Assembly: GCA_963716095.1 (NCBI GenBank)
Contig: CAVQSV010000011.1
Span: 124,001-188,000 of the forward strand
Direction: 5' to 3'
Source: Sva-07 sp963716095
GTDB lineage: Bacteria; Actinomycetota; Acidimicrobiia; Acidimicrobiales; Ilumatobacteraceae
DNA length: 64,000 bases
The position numbers and the translations under genes are program-made. Shown here one piece after another: positions 45,972-55,409 of this stretch. The notes below the pieces were generated by a model. That model saw only the letters and a program-made list of their open reading frames with translations. It did not search any database and had not been told where the DNA came from. Each line of letters begins with the position of its first letter. Positions within the stretch are counted from its first letter, which is position 1.

Positions 45972-46649
45972 TCAGCGAGTTCGCTCGCCGCGGTCGAGGT
46001 GTTCGAGATCGCTCAGCTTCGTGAGCGAGAAGGTGTATCCGTCCTCGAGGGGCAGCGCTTCGACGCGGCTCACCGAGGTGTGACCGAGCACGAAGCGGTC
46101 CCACTCCCACGGGGTCGGATCCAATCCGAGCAGGTGTCCGATCGTGACCGAGTTGGTTCCGGCGTGCGCGACGAGCGCAATCCGGGCGCCGGGCTCGGCG
46201 ATCTGCCACACCGGAAGTTCGGTGTCGGAGCGGACGACGCCCCGATCGGCGAGAAACTCCGATGCGCCGGCACGGATACGGGTGACGAAGTCACGAATCG
46301 ACTCGCCGCCGTCGAGCCCGTGCCACCGATCCTCGGCGGGCCGCCCCTTCAGCTCGGCGTAGGCGTCAGCCGCCTTCTGGGCGGGACTGCCGTGCCACAT
46401 CGGATCGCGGATCTCTTCGAGCCACGGATCGATCACCTCGCCCACGTCGTACACATCGAGCAGCGGCGCCGCGGTCTGGCGCGCCCGCGTCAGCGGCGAC
46501 ACCAAGACCTCGTCGAACTGCTCGTCGCGCAGCCACGAGGCAAGACGCTCGGCCTGGCGGTGGCCTCGATCGGTGAGCGGAGGGTCGACGACCGCCAGGC
46601 CGTCTCGCACCCATTCGGGTTCACCATGACGGATCAACACGATCTCCAT
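45972..46649 (-). CDS. Histidine phosphatase (phosphoglycerate mutase-like)
   Basis: A 225-residue enzyme of the histidine phosphatase superfamily. The phosphohistidine motif LIRHGEPE is at the N-terminus, the second arginine in SPLTRARQTA near 53, and the second histidine in VAHAGTN near 165. It dephosphorylates a small molecule not identifiable from sequence. ATG 46649 follows TACAGT by eight bases, divergent from the DUF2510 gene. Confidence 0.85.
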   Translation of the reverse strand: MEIVLIRHGEPEWVRDGLAVVDPPLTDRGHRQAERLASWLRDEQFDEVLVSPLTRARQTAAPLLDVYDVGEVIDPWLEEIRDPMWHGSPAQKAADAYAELKGRPAEDRWHGLDGGESIRDFVTRIRAGASEFLADRGVVRSDTELPVWQIAEPGARIALVAHAGTNSVTIGHLLGLDPTPWEWDRFVLGHTSVSRVEALPLEDGYTFSLTKLSDLEHLDRGERTR

Positions 46650-46657
46650 GGGCGACG

Positions 46658-46663
46658 ACTGTA
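46658..46663 (-). promoter_or_regulatory. -10 box TACAGT of the histidine phosphatase gene
   Basis: TACAGT on the minus strand ends eight bases before ATG 46649. Confidence 0.5.
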
Positions 46664-46680
46664 CGGGCAGGAGGCGCCGG

Positions 46681-46686
46681 TAGCTT
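46681..46686 (+). promoter_or_regulatory. -10 box TAGCTT of the DUF2510 gene
   Basis: TAGCTT ends eight bases before GTG 46695. Confidence 0.5.
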
Positions 46687-46694
46687 GCCCGGCA

Positions 46695-47432
46695 GTGGCG
46701 AACGACAGCGGAGTCCAGCCCGGCTGGTACGCCGATCCGATGGGGCGATTCGAGCTCCGCTATTTCAATGGCGCTGCGTGGACCGCTGACGTGTCGGCGA
46801 GCGGCACCCGGTTCGTCGATCCGCTTGGCCTCGAAGTCGCCCCGGGCGATGGCGACGGCACCACGACCGGGAGAGCGAATGGTCTGGCGAGCGCCGCCAT
46901 GGTGCTCGGCATCCTTGGCGTCGCCACGGCCTGGATGCCGTTCATCGTGGTCTTCGGAGCGATCGCCGCGATCCTCGCAGTGGCCTTCGGCCTGGTCGGA
47001 CTCCGCAGGTCGCAGGCATCCGGCGTCGGGCGCAACCGCGCGATCGTCGGCCTCGCCACCGGCGCGAGCGGGCTGATCGCCGGCGTACTCGGGGTGGTAC
47101 TCACCGTGATCGTCGTGGGCGTCTACGACGACTACTTGAATCCTGCGCCCCACGAGGTGACCATCACGTCGTGCACGGTGGCCGGTTCACGGGCCACTGC
47201 GACGGGCACCGTGACGAACCTGGGCGACAGCACTGCGGATTTCTCGATCGTCGTCGACTTCGTCCGCCGCGGCACCGACAACGTCGACCGACAGGGTCGC
47301 ACCGATGTCGACGAGGTCGCAGCCGGGGACAGCATCGAGTTCACAGTCGAGCGCCAGGTGTCGCTCGACGATGTGGACTGCATCGTGAACGACGTCAACG
47401 GCCCACTCCCCTTCGGCCTCGCGCTCGACTGA
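46695..47432 (+). CDS. DUF2510 membrane protein with DUF4190-like helices
   Basis: A 245-residue protein. The N-terminus carries the DUF2510 motif PGWYADPMGRFELRYFNGAAW (residues 9-29 region), common in actinobacterial membrane proteins. Two to three hydrophobic helices follow (about 65-150), like DUF4190, then an extracellular beta-rich domain from residue 155 (EVTITSCTVAGSRATATGTV) resembling FxLYD/CARDB-type sandwiches. The role is unknown. The gene converges on the ABC exporter operon with a 13-base gap. Confidence 0.75.
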   Translation: MANDSGVQPGWYADPMGRFELRYFNGAAWTADVSASGTRFVDPLGLEVAPGDGDGTTTGRANGLASAAMVLGILGVATAWMPFIVVFGAIAAILAVAFGLVGLRRSQASGVGRNRAIVGLATGASGLIAGVLGVVLTVIVVGVYDDYLNPAPHEVTITSCTVAGSRATATGTVTNLGDSTADFSIVVDFVRRGTDNVDRQGRTDVDEVAAGDSIEFTVERQVSLDDVDCIVNDVNGPLPFGLALD

Positions 47433-47445
47433 CGTTCGGTGCCGC

Positions 47446-49266
47446 TCACACGGTCGTGGCGGAGACCCAGGCGTCGTAGAGCTCGCGGTAGGGGCCGGCG
47501 GTGGCGATGAGCGCGTCGTGGGGCCCGTCCTGCACCAATCGGCCGTGATCGAGCACCAGCACACGATCGGCGCGGGCAGCGGTCGACAAGCGGTGCGCGA
47601 TCGCAATCGTCGTTCGCGAGGCAGCGAGCCGCTCGAGGGCACGGGCGATGCGGACCTCGGTGAGCGCGTCGACCGATGACGTCGCTTCGTCGAGGATCAA
47701 GATGTCCGGGTCGGCCAGCCCAGCGCGAAGCAGTGCAACGAGTTGTCGCTCGCCTGCCGACAGCTGATCGCCACGCTCACCGACGCTGGTGAGCAGCCCG
47801 TTCGGCAGCGACTCGACCCAGTCGCGCACTCCGAGGTCATCGACGACTCGCTCGACCTCGCGGAGCTCTGCACGCTCGTCAGCGAACGCGACGTTCGCAG
47901 CGACGGTGTCGTCGAACAGGAACGGTTCCTGCGAGACGACCACGAGACGCCGCCGCAGATCCGCCCGATCGACTTGGCGCAGTGGGATTCCACCGAGGTC
48001 GATCTCGCCGACCGTCGGATCGGCGAAGCGAGCGATCAGGCGACCGAGCGTGGTCTTGCCCGAGCCCGTCTCACCGACCATCGCCACCTGCTGTCCGGCC
48101 GGGATGGTGACGTCGATGTCCTTCAACACCGCGGTGTCCGGCTCACCGTCGTCACGGTTCCGGTAGGCAAACGTCACCTCGCGAATGTCGACCTGGAGCT
48201 GGCCAACCGGGAGCGGGATGGGGTCGTCCGGCTGCGGCGGCCCGATCGGCATGTCGAGGACCGACACCACGCGACGGAGCCCAGCCACCGCCATCTGTGT
48301 CGTGTCGATCAGCTCGGTGAACTCGGCGATCGGCTCCAGGAATCGGTACGTGAGAAACACGAACCCGACCAGCGCACCGGCCGTGAGACCGCTCTCGGGC
48401 CCACGCCAAACACCCACCGCAACCACCGCAGACACCGTGAAGGCGGAGAAGACCTCGCCCGATGGGAACAGGAACGCTCCGATCAGAGCAGCGCGGATCT
48501 GCGAGGTCGTCGTGACTTCCACCGACTCCCTCACCTGTTCGGACATCGTCTCGCCGGCTCCGTAGGCCCGCACCGTCGGACCACCCGAGACGAGCTCTGC
48601 GATCGCGCCCAGCGACTGGCCGTTGTTGTGGCGTGCCCGGTCGTATGCCACGAGCAGGCGTGATTGCACAGCACGCAGCACGAAGACCAATGGGATCGCC
48701 ACGGCGAAGGCGACCAGTGCGAGCACCCAGTCGTAGGCAAGCATGACGCTGGCGACGATCACCATCAAGGTGCCGTCGACCAGCCACGCCAAGCCGCCCC
48801 ACTGGAAGAATCGCGCCAGTGTTTCGATGTCGCTCGTCACACGGGCGACCAGGCCCCCACGGCGTTCGTCGTTGTGGTCGGCGAGGCTGAGCTGGTGGAT
48901 GTGGCCGATCAGACGCACACGCAGATCATGCAGCGCCCGTTCGCTCCGCTCACCGAGACGCAGCGACGCCACCCGAAAGGCCCACCCCGACACGAGGACC
49001 GCGGCGACGGCGATGAGCGCCATCTGGACGATGACGTCCATGCGCACTCCGTCGTCGGTGATCCCGCGGTCGATCGCCTGCTGGATCAAGATCGGCACCA
49101 CGACTCGACCACCGGCCCCGAGAGCGGCGAAGAGCCACGTGACGCCCAGCCCCTGCCGCAGTACGGGCGCAGTCTCGAGCCCTCGACCGATCGTCCGAAT
49201 CGCAGAGTCCTGGCTCGGTGGCGTGAGCGTGCCCGCCTTCGACACGAGCGTCGGGTCGATGCTCAC
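47446..49266 (-). CDS. ABC exporter half-transporter, subunit B
   Basis: A 606-residue fused membrane-ATPase exporter subunit. Six helices occupy residues 40-330. The ATPase has Walker A GETGSGKTT near 395, signature LSAGERQL near 498 and Walker B ILILDEATSSVD near 515. The A in LSAGE departs from the canonical glycine, which often marks one degenerate site in heterodimeric exporters. It overlaps the partner gene by four bases (GTGA). The cargo is unknown. Confidence 0.87.
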   Translation of the reverse strand: MSIDPTLVSKAGTLTPPSQDSAIRTIGRGLETAPVLRQGLGVTWLFAALGAGGRVVVPILIQQAIDRGITDDGVRMDVIVQMALIAVAAVLVSGWAFRVASLRLGERSERALHDLRVRLIGHIHQLSLADHNDERRGGLVARVTSDIETLARFFQWGGLAWLVDGTLMVIVASVMLAYDWVLALVAFAVAIPLVFVLRAVQSRLLVAYDRARHNNGQSLGAIAELVSGGPTVRAYGAGETMSEQVRESVEVTTTSQIRAALIGAFLFPSGEVFSAFTVSAVVAVGVWRGPESGLTAGALVGFVFLTYRFLEPIAEFTELIDTTQMAVAGLRRVVSVLDMPIGPPQPDDPIPLPVGQLQVDIREVTFAYRNRDDGEPDTAVLKDIDVTIPAGQQVAMVGETGSGKTTLGRLIARFADPTVGEIDLGGIPLRQVDRADLRRRLVVVSQEPFLFDDTVAANVAFADERAELREVERVVDDLGVRDWVESLPNGLLTSVGERGDQLSAGERQLVALLRAGLADPDILILDEATSSVDALTEVRIARALERLAASRTTIAIAHRLSTAARADRVLVLDHGRLVQDGPHDALIATAGPYRELYDAWVSATTV

Positions 49267-51086
49267 GAGCCGACCGTCCCAGCCGCCGTCGCGGCGGTGT
49301 TCGACCCGCTCTCGGTCCGGTCCGACTCGAACGCCTCGACCAGCTCCCGGTACGCGGGCGTCGCCGCGAGCAACTCGTCGTGGCTCCCGTGCGCCGCGAT
49401 TTCTCCATCGGCGACGAAGACGACATCGTCTGCCAGGGCGATGGTCGAGGGCCTCGATGCGACCATCAACACCGTCGAGTCGGTCAACCGCGACCTCAAC
49501 CGATTGAGGATCAGTGCCTCGGTCGATGGATCGAGCGCGGAGGTGGTGTCGTCGAGCACGAGCAGGCTCGGTCGTCGGACCAGCGCGCGCGCCAACGCGA
49601 GGCGTTGGCGTTGTCCGCCGCTCAGACTCACACCACGTTCGCCGACCACCGTGTCGAGCCGAAGCGGCAGCCGCTCCACGAATTCGGTGGCTGCGGCCTG
49701 GTCGAGGGCCTCCCACACCAGGTCGTCGTCGAACCGGGTGCCGAGTTCGATGTTGTCTCGAACGGTGCCGCTGAGCAGGAACGCCTCCTGGAACACGATC
49801 GTCCGCGCTCCTGGCTGCAGACGAACCTCACCTGCAGTTGGACCCACCAACCCGACGGCCAATTGTGCGATCGTCGATTTGCCGGACCCGGTCGGTCCGA
49901 CCAGCGCGGTGACACTGCCGCGACGGACCGCCAGGTCGACATTTCGAACCGTCGGCGGGCCGTCGCCTTCGTGGGCGAACGTGACGCCATCGAGTTCGAC
50001 CCCGATGCCGTCACCGGCGACCCCGAGCGCCTCGACGGGATCGGCCTCGATCGGCTCGTCGAGCACCTCCCGGATGCGCCGCCAGGCAGCCATCGAACGA
50101 GGGAGCTCGGACAGCGTGTAGCCGATCAGACGCAACGGGAAGATCAGCAGCGTGAACAAGAAGATCACGCTCGAGAGCTCGCCGATGGTCACCGCACCGG
50201 AACGCACCTGGTACGCGCCGATCACGACCAGCGCGATGTTCGTCAGCGACGGCATCACGTCGAGGAGCGCTTCGAACAAGCTGCGGAGACGGATCGCCTT
50301 GACCCGCGATCCCCTGACCCGGTCGGCGAGCCGTCCGAGGCGAGCAGTCTCGCGATCCTCGGCGCCGTAGGACTTGACCAGTTGCACGCCCTCGAAGCTC
50401 TCGTGGACCCCCGCCGAGAACTCACCGAGCTGATCCTGGGCGCGGGTGAAGTGCACCGACACCGACTTCTCGTACACGACGTTGGTGATCAACAGCAGCG
50501 GGAACACCACGACAGCGACGAGGCCGAGCGGAACGTCGATGATCAGCATCCAGATCGTCGAGGCGATCAGCATGATCACGGTGCCCGTCGCGAACGGGAT
50601 CGGTGCCAGAACGCTCACCGTCGCTTCGGAGTCGACGCCGGCACGCTGCACGAGGTCGCCGTCTGGTCGCCGGTTCTGCCAGCTCGCTGGTTGCTCGACG
50701 TAGCGGCTGACGACTTGATTGGTCAGGCTCTGCGCGACCCGCCACATCGTGATCGACGCGAAACTGCGGCGGACGACGATCGCCACCGAGCGGACGACGC
50801 CGATACCGATCACCAGGCCGAGGCTGGCCAGCACCGTGCTGGTCGAAACACCGCCATCTTCGAAGCTCGGGAGGATCACGTTGTCGATCACCTGGCCGAT
50901 CGCGAAGCTCGACGCCACGGTGAGCAGCGCGAACACCGCTGCACCACTGACGGCGATCGCGAACAGGCGCGGCTGCAATCTGACGAGGTCGACGACGAAC
51001 CGAATGTTGCGGCGCGCCCGCCCGTGTCCGCCGAGATCGTCGGCGGGCGCGACGGTGTCGTCGGTGGTCTCATCGGCGGGCTGCAC
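49263..51086 (-). CDS. ABC exporter half-transporter, subunit A
   Basis: A 607-residue exporter subunit, partner of the gene downstream. Six helices in residues 30-320; Walker A GPTGSGKST near 388, signature LSGGQRQR near 489, Walker B LLVLDDTTSALD near 508. The Walker B glutamate is replaced by aspartate (LDDTTS), so this subunit probably contributes the non-catalytic site. GTG 51086 follows TAGAAA by six bases, a weaker -10 than most here. Confidence 0.87.
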   Translation of the reverse strand: MQPADETTDDTVAPADDLGGHGRARRNIRFVVDLVRLQPRLFAIAVSGAAVFALLTVASSFAIGQVIDNVILPSFEDGGVSTSTVLASLGLVIGIGVVRSVAIVVRRSFASITMWRVAQSLTNQVVSRYVEQPASWQNRRPDGDLVQRAGVDSEATVSVLAPIPFATGTVIMLIASTIWMLIIDVPLGLVAVVVFPLLLITNVVYEKSVSVHFTRAQDQLGEFSAGVHESFEGVQLVKSYGAEDRETARLGRLADRVRGSRVKAIRLRSLFEALLDVMPSLTNIALVVIGAYQVRSGAVTIGELSSVIFLFTLLIFPLRLIGYTLSELPRSMAAWRRIREVLDEPIEADPVEALGVAGDGIGVELDGVTFAHEGDGPPTVRNVDLAVRRGSVTALVGPTGSGKSTIAQLAVGLVGPTAGEVRLQPGARTIVFQEAFLLSGTVRDNIELGTRFDDDLVWEALDQAAATEFVERLPLRLDTVVGERGVSLSGGQRQRLALARALVRRPSLLVLDDTTSALDPSTEALILNRLRSRLTDSTVLMVASRPSTIALADDVVFVADGEIAAHGSHDELLAATPAYRELVEAFESDRTESGSNTAATAAGTVGS

Positions 51087-51115
51087 GCAACGTTTCTACC
51101 AGCCGTGAGGCGTCA

Positions 51116-51121
51116 TATCGT
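51116..51121 (+). promoter_or_regulatory. -10 box TATCGT of the small membrane protein gene
   Basis: TATCGT ends eight bases before GTG 51130. Confidence 0.5.
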
Positions 51122-51129
51122 GAGACATT

Positions 51130-51696
51130 GTGAGCATCGACACACCCGCCGTTCCGGGACCACCGAGCTATGTCCCCGGCGGACAGCCGGGCCGGTGGAG
51201 GCGTTCACCCGTCCGTCGCGTGCTGCTGTACGGCTCGATCGTTCTGCTGCTGGCGTTCTGGGTCTGGGCGCTCTTCTTCGCCCCGAAGGAAGCGGTCAAC
51301 AAGATCGAGGACACGGCCTGGGCGGCGCGAGCCGAGGCGATCTGCGTCGACTACGACCTCCAACTCAGAGCACTCGAAGCCGAGGCATCTGTAGACCTCT
51401 CGGTCCGCGCTGACCTGGTCGACGAATCGACCGACCTGCTGGGCGAGATGCTCGACGAACTGTTGGCGGTCCCGCCCAGCGACGAGAAGGGGCAAGCGAT
51501 CGTCCCGGACTGGGAGGCCGAGTACCGGATCCTGCTCGACGATCGATACCGGTACGCCGATCAGCTGCGTGCGGGTGAGAACGTCCCCTTCACGGAAACC
51601 GCGGTGAACGGGGTGCCGATCACCGAGCGGATCGAGAAGTTCACGCTCGACAACGAGATGCCCACGTGTGCGCCGCCCCGCGGCTCAGTGGTCTGA
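51130..51696 (+). CDS. Single-pass membrane protein of unknown function
   Basis: A 188-residue protein with a Pro-rich cytoplasmic start, one helix (VLLYGSIVLLLAFWVWALFF, about residues 31-50) and an acidic, probably alpha-helical outer domain with two cysteines (CVDYD near 74, TCAPP near 181). I do not recognise it. It is divergent from the ABC exporter and converges on the acyltransferase gene. Confidence 0.7.
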   Translation: MSIDTPAVPGPPSYVPGGQPGRWRRSPVRRVLLYGSIVLLLAFWVWALFFAPKEAVNKIEDTAWAARAEAICVDYDLQLRALEAEASVDLSVRADLVDESTDLLGEMLDELLAVPPSDEKGQAIVPDWEAEYRILLDDRYRYADQLRAGENVPFTETAVNGVPITERIEKFTLDNEMPTCAPPRGSVV

Positions 51697-51724
51697 CCCC
51701 GCAGTCTGATTCCGACCCGAGCGA

Positions 51725-52381
51725 TCAGGCCTCGGGCGGCTGCATCGTCTTGATCACGCGGGCCGGCACACCGGCCGCAACGCTGTAGTCCGGGATGTGA
51801 CCGGTGACAACGCTGTTCGCGCCGATCACGACGTGGCGGCCGACGACCGCTCCGGGCAGCACCACCGTGCCGTGTCCGAGCCACGAACCGTCGCCGATCG
51901 ACACGGGTCGCTCGGGCATCACCTGCTGAGAGATCGGCAGCGCGAGGTCGCCATAGCCGTGGTTCTGGTCGGTGATGTAGACGTGATGTCCGGTCCAGAC
52001 GTCGTTGCCGACCACGATCTCGAGGTGACCGACGATGCCGCTTCCCTTGCCGATCAGACAGCGGTCGCCGACAGAGATCACCGGGTTGCTCACCATTTCC
52101 TGACCCGGCACCATGCCGGCGGACAATGTGATCTGGGGACCGAACATCGTGCCGCTCCCGATCGAGATGTACCGCTCGTTGAACAGAGCATTGGCCGGGA
52201 AACAGATCACGCTGCCGGCGCCGAGGTGGCCGAAGCGTTTGCCCCGCCGCGTGTCGGGGCCGATCGCCCCGAGCTCCACAGCTGCTTCCCACGCCCGGAT
52301 CACACCCTCACCTGCCGCTCGTTTGGCGCCGGTGCGCACACGCTGCAACCAGCTGTCGTCGAGTGGTGGTCGTTCGAGCAC
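51725..52381 (-). CDS. Hexapeptide-repeat (left-handed beta-helix) acyltransferase
   Basis: A 218-residue transferase with hexapeptide repeats through residues 60-205 (for example VISVGDRCLIGKGSGIVG and VVLPGAVVGRHVVIGANSVV). The HGYGD segment near 143 supplies a likely catalytic histidine, as in maltose or galactoside acetyltransferases. It probably acetylates a sugar or nucleotide-sugar. GTG 52381 follows TAGCGT by eight bases. Confidence 0.82.
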   Translation of the reverse strand: MLERPPLDDSWLQRVRTGAKRAAGEGVIRAWEAAVELGAIGPDTRRGKRFGHLGAGSVICFPANALFNERYISIGSGTMFGPQITLSAGMVPGQEMVSNPVISVGDRCLIGKGSGIVGHLEIVVGNDVWTGHHVYITDQNHGYGDLALPISQQVMPERPVSIGDGSWLGHGTVVLPGAVVGRHVVIGANSVVTGHIPDYSVAAGVPARVIKTMQPPEA

Positions 52382-52389
52382 GACTGCAG

Positions 52390-52395
52390 ACGCTA
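52390..52395 (-). promoter_or_regulatory. -10 box TAGCGT of the acyltransferase gene
   Basis: TAGCGT on the minus strand ends eight bases before GTG 52381. Confidence 0.5.
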
Positions 52396-52468
52396 GTTCG
52401 CCAGCGGGGTCGGCAGCGATGAACGAACTCGCTGCCTCATCCGCTCATCGTCGGTGACCGATCGTTCG

Positions 52469-52474
52469 TACAGT
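52469..52474 (+). promoter_or_regulatory. -10 box TACAGT of the P1 peptidase gene
   Basis: TACAGT ends six bases before ATG 52481. Confidence 0.5.
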
Positions 52475-52480
52475 GGGCTG

Positions 52481-53606
52481 ATGGCTCCACGCTCAGACGG
52501 CCCGGCTTCTCGCGACGGCACCTCGACGCCGGTGGGTTCGATTGCCGACGTGACCGGCGTTCGTGTCGGCCACCACCAGCGCGCGCGGGCGTGGGTGGCA
52601 GACCGGCACGACCGTGGTGTTCGTCCCGGGTGGTGCCACCCCGGGCGTGTCGGTCCGGGGCGGCGGTCCGGGCACTCGCGAGACAGATGCCCTCGCGCCC
52701 CACAATTTGATCCAGGAGATCCACGCGGTCTGCCTCACCGGTGGCAGTGCGTTCGGGCTTGCGGCTGCCGGCGGCGTGGTCGACTGGCTCGAGGAGCATT
52801 CGCTGGGCTTCCCAGTCGGTCCGGCCGATGAGCCTCAGGGCGTCGTTCCGGTCGTCCCGGCAGCGGTGATCTTCGACCTCGGTCGTGCCGGTCACTTCGA
52901 TCGTCGTCCGGACGCTGAGTTCGGTCGTCGAGCGATCGCCTCAGCTCGAGTTCGCCAGCGTTCGTGGGGCTCGGTCGGCGCAGGAACGGGCGCCCGAGCC
53001 GGAGGGCTGCAGGGCGGTGTCGGAACCGCAAGCACCACGGTCGTCATCTCTGACGCCATGTCATCGACCCCGCTGGCCGTGCAGGTCGGAGCGGTCGCTG
53101 TCGTCAATTCGAACGGGAGCGTGATCGACCCCGCCACCGCGCTGCCCTGGGAGTCATCGCGGTTCGACCTCCGCAGACCGACCACCGCTGATCGCCGGAG
53201 GCTCGTCGCCCAGCTGGGCGGTCAAGCGGCCAGCTTGAACACCACGATCGGGGTCGTTGCGACCTCGGCGGCACTCTCGAAAGCCGAGACGTCGAAGATG
53301 GCCGACGTCGCCCACGACGGACTGGCCCGCGCGATTCGGCCGGCGCACTCGGTCTTCGATGGTGACACGATCTTCGGCCTCGCCACCGGCGAGCACGATC
53401 TTGGTGCCCTCCCTGCTGCGATGCGATCGACACCGTCGCGCCAGAGCACGCTCAACTTGATCCTGCACGCTGCAGCGACGACCTTCGCCGATGCCTGCAC
53501 GCATGCAGCGCTGGCGGCAACCACGCTCGGCGAAGCGCCGTCGTACACCGAGGTGTGTCCGTCGGCGACAGGGCGCCCCCGGGGTGGGCGAACCTCCAGG
53601 CACTAG
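52481..53606 (+). CDS. P1-family (DmpA-like) aminopeptidase, one frame break
   Basis: Self-processing N-terminal nucleophile hydrolase of the L-aminopeptidase D-amidase/esterase type. The N-terminal GSIADVTGVRVGHHQRAR reads from ATG 52481; from GWQTGTTVVFVPGGATPG onward the frame differs. Removing one base in the GC run at 52578-52588 joins them and gives 374 residues. The likely self-cleavage site precedes a Thr in LNTTIGVVATSAALSKAE, where the beta chain begins in this family. The run GCGCGCGCGGG is prone to sequencing error or slippage. The stop TAG is also the start of the panC -10 box. Confidence 0.8.
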
Positions 53607-53609
53607 CGT
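53604..53609 (+). promoter_or_regulatory. -10 box TAGCGT of panC overlapping a stop codon
   Basis: TAGCGT ends seven bases before GTG 53617. Its TAG is the stop of the P1 peptidase gene. Confidence 0.55.
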
Positions 53610-53616
53610 TCACTCC

Positions 53617-54492
53617 GTGGCCATCGCCATCGACTCCCCGGCAGAGGTGCGCGCATGGTCGGATGCGGCCCGCGCCTCCAGCGAGCGCATCGCGATCGTC
53701 CCCACCATGGGTGCACTCCACCAGGGGCACCTCGAGCTGATCGCCTCAGCCGCTGGGCGCGCCGACCGAGTCATCGTCTCGGTGTTCGTCAATCCGCTGC
53801 AATTCGGCGAGGGCGCTGACTTCGAGCACTACCCCCGGCCGCTCGACGATGACCTGCGAGCGTGCGACGACGCGGGCGTCGACGTGGTGTACGTCCCGAC
53901 TGTCGCCGCCATGTACCCCGACGGATTCTCGACGACGGTCAACGTCGCCGGCCTGTCGGAGCTGATGGAGGGAGCGTCGCGTCCGGGCCACTTCGACGGC
54001 GTCACCACCGTCGTCACCAAACTGTTCGCTGCAACACGACCCGACGTCGCGGTGTTCGGTCAGAAGGACTTCCAGCAGTTGGCGATCGTGCGCCGCCTCG
54101 TTCGCGACCTCGACCTCGGCGTCGACATCATCGGCCACCCGATCGTGCGCGAGCACGACGGCCTGGCACTGTCCAGCCGCAACCGCCGACTGAGCGCACC
54201 TGAGCGGGCCGCGGCGATCTGCATACCGGCAGCGATCTCGGCCGCGCTCGAGTACGCGGCATCGGCCGACTCGACCGTCGACGGTGTGATCAGGGCCGCC
54301 CGCGCCGCAGTCACGTCGCAACCGTTGGCAGCATTGGACTACGTCGAGGTGTTCGACAGCTCAACGCTCTGCCCGCTCAGGCAGATCGACGAGCACCATC
54401 GCCGCCCTGGAGCCGTCCGCATCGCGATCGCCGTCCGCGTGGGCTCCATCCGTCTGATCGACAACGCCGACCTCTTCGACGCGTTCGAGTGA
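53617..54492 (+). CDS. panC: Pantothenate synthetase
   Basis: A 291-residue enzyme that joins pantoate and beta-alanine with ATP, the last step to pantothenate. Diagnostic motifs are VPTMGALHQGHLELI near 28, FVNPLQF near 58, FGQKDFQQLAIVRR near 148 and LALSSRNRRLS near 186. The start GTG 53617 is fixed by the domain start and the TAGCGT box. Its last 132 bases overlap the convergent CPBP gene. No panB or panD is in the window. Confidence 0.92.
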   Translation: MAIAIDSPAEVRAWSDAARASSERIAIVPTMGALHQGHLELIASAAGRADRVIVSVFVNPLQFGEGADFEHYPRPLDDDLRACDDAGVDVVYVPTVAAMYPDGFSTTVNVAGLSELMEGASRPGHFDGVTTVVTKLFAATRPDVAVFGQKDFQQLAIVRRLVRDLDLGVDIIGHPIVREHDGLALSSRNRRLSAPERAAAICIPAAISAALEYAASADSTVDGVIRAARAAVTSQPLAALDYVEVFDSSTLCPLRQIDEHHRRPGAVRIAIAVRVGSIRLIDNADLFDAFE

Positions 54493-55290
54493 TGCGTCAT
54501 CGAGACGATCTGCAACGCCGGTCAACACGACCAGCAGCACTGCGGCGTTGAAGATCGCGTGCGCCACCATCGTCGGACCGATCCGGCCGAGTAGCGCAAC
54601 CGCCACGCCGAAGGCGATCCCGACACCCGAGAGCACCAGGACGAGACCGACGTTGCCGACGCCGCGCACGGGGTCGACATGGGCAGCACCGAACAGCAGC
54701 CCCTGCACCACGACCACGGCCACAATGGGGAGTCGGCTGGCGAGTCCCCGCATCACCACGCCGCGAAAGACCATCTCCTCGACGATCGGGGCCGCAACGA
54801 CGGCGCTGATCACGATCGACACGACGTAGGTCCGGTCAGCGGTGAGTTCCTCGATCCCTTCGGTATTGCCGACGATCGGCACGTCGAGCGCGATGACAAC
54901 GGCTCCGACGGCGATCTGGGCCACGATCGCTCCGAGCCAGATCACCGGGCCCCACCCGAGGTCCGACAGGCGCGGGGTGAGTCCGATGTCGGCACGCAGC
55001 TGACCGGTTCCCCATCGCCGGCTCGCGAACCGACACCACCACAGCGATGGCCCGTAGCCCACCGTTGCCAGCAGCGCGACGTACACCGCCACGGGCCATC
55101 CGAACCCCACCAGGGCGTCGAGGAGGAGCTTCGACCCCAACAGCGAGACGGTGAGCACCGAAACGGCACCGACTGCGGCCACCACGGGCAACGTCGACGC
55201 GAATCGCACGTCGGGTGGCGGTGGCGGCACGCCTGCGGGCACCGGGACGACGGCAGTCCCCGGGATCGGCGGTGGCAGCGGGGAGGTCAT
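54361..55290 (-). CDS. CPBP-family intramembrane metalloprotease
   Basis: A 309-residue membrane protein of the CAAX protease/bacteriocin-processing (ABI) group. After a Pro-rich start, about seven helices follow. Catalytic motifs are PIVEEMVFRGVVMRG (the EExxFR motif), LLFGAAHVDP and VAHAIFNAA. The last 40 residues (from about DRLDDASLERV) are hydrophilic and encoded opposite the end of panC. ATG 55290 begins MTSPLPPPIPG; no clear -10 box or Shine-Dalgarno supports it. Confidence 0.8.
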   Translation of the reverse strand: MTSPLPPPIPGTAVVPVPAGVPPPPPDVRFASTLPVVAAVGAVSVLTVSLLGSKLLLDALVGFGWPVAVYVALLATVGYGPSLWWCRFASRRWGTGQLRADIGLTPRLSDLGWGPVIWLGAIVAQIAVGAVVIALDVPIVGNTEGIEELTADRTYVVSIVISAVVAAPIVEEMVFRGVVMRGLASRLPIVAVVVVQGLLFGAAHVDPVRGVGNVGLVLVLSGVGIAFGVAVALLGRIGPTMVAHAIFNAAVLLVVLTGVADRLDDASLERVEEVGVVDQTDGAHADGDRDADGSRAAMVLVDLPERAER

Positions 55291-55409
55291 CGGGCACGGC
55301 GTGATCGTCTGGCTTTTCTCAAGATCGTTCCAGAACGTACTCGCCGGCCCCGATGAAGCAGGGAACCAGCGCTGACAGCCGCACCAGCGCATTGCCAAGG
55401 GACTCGCTC

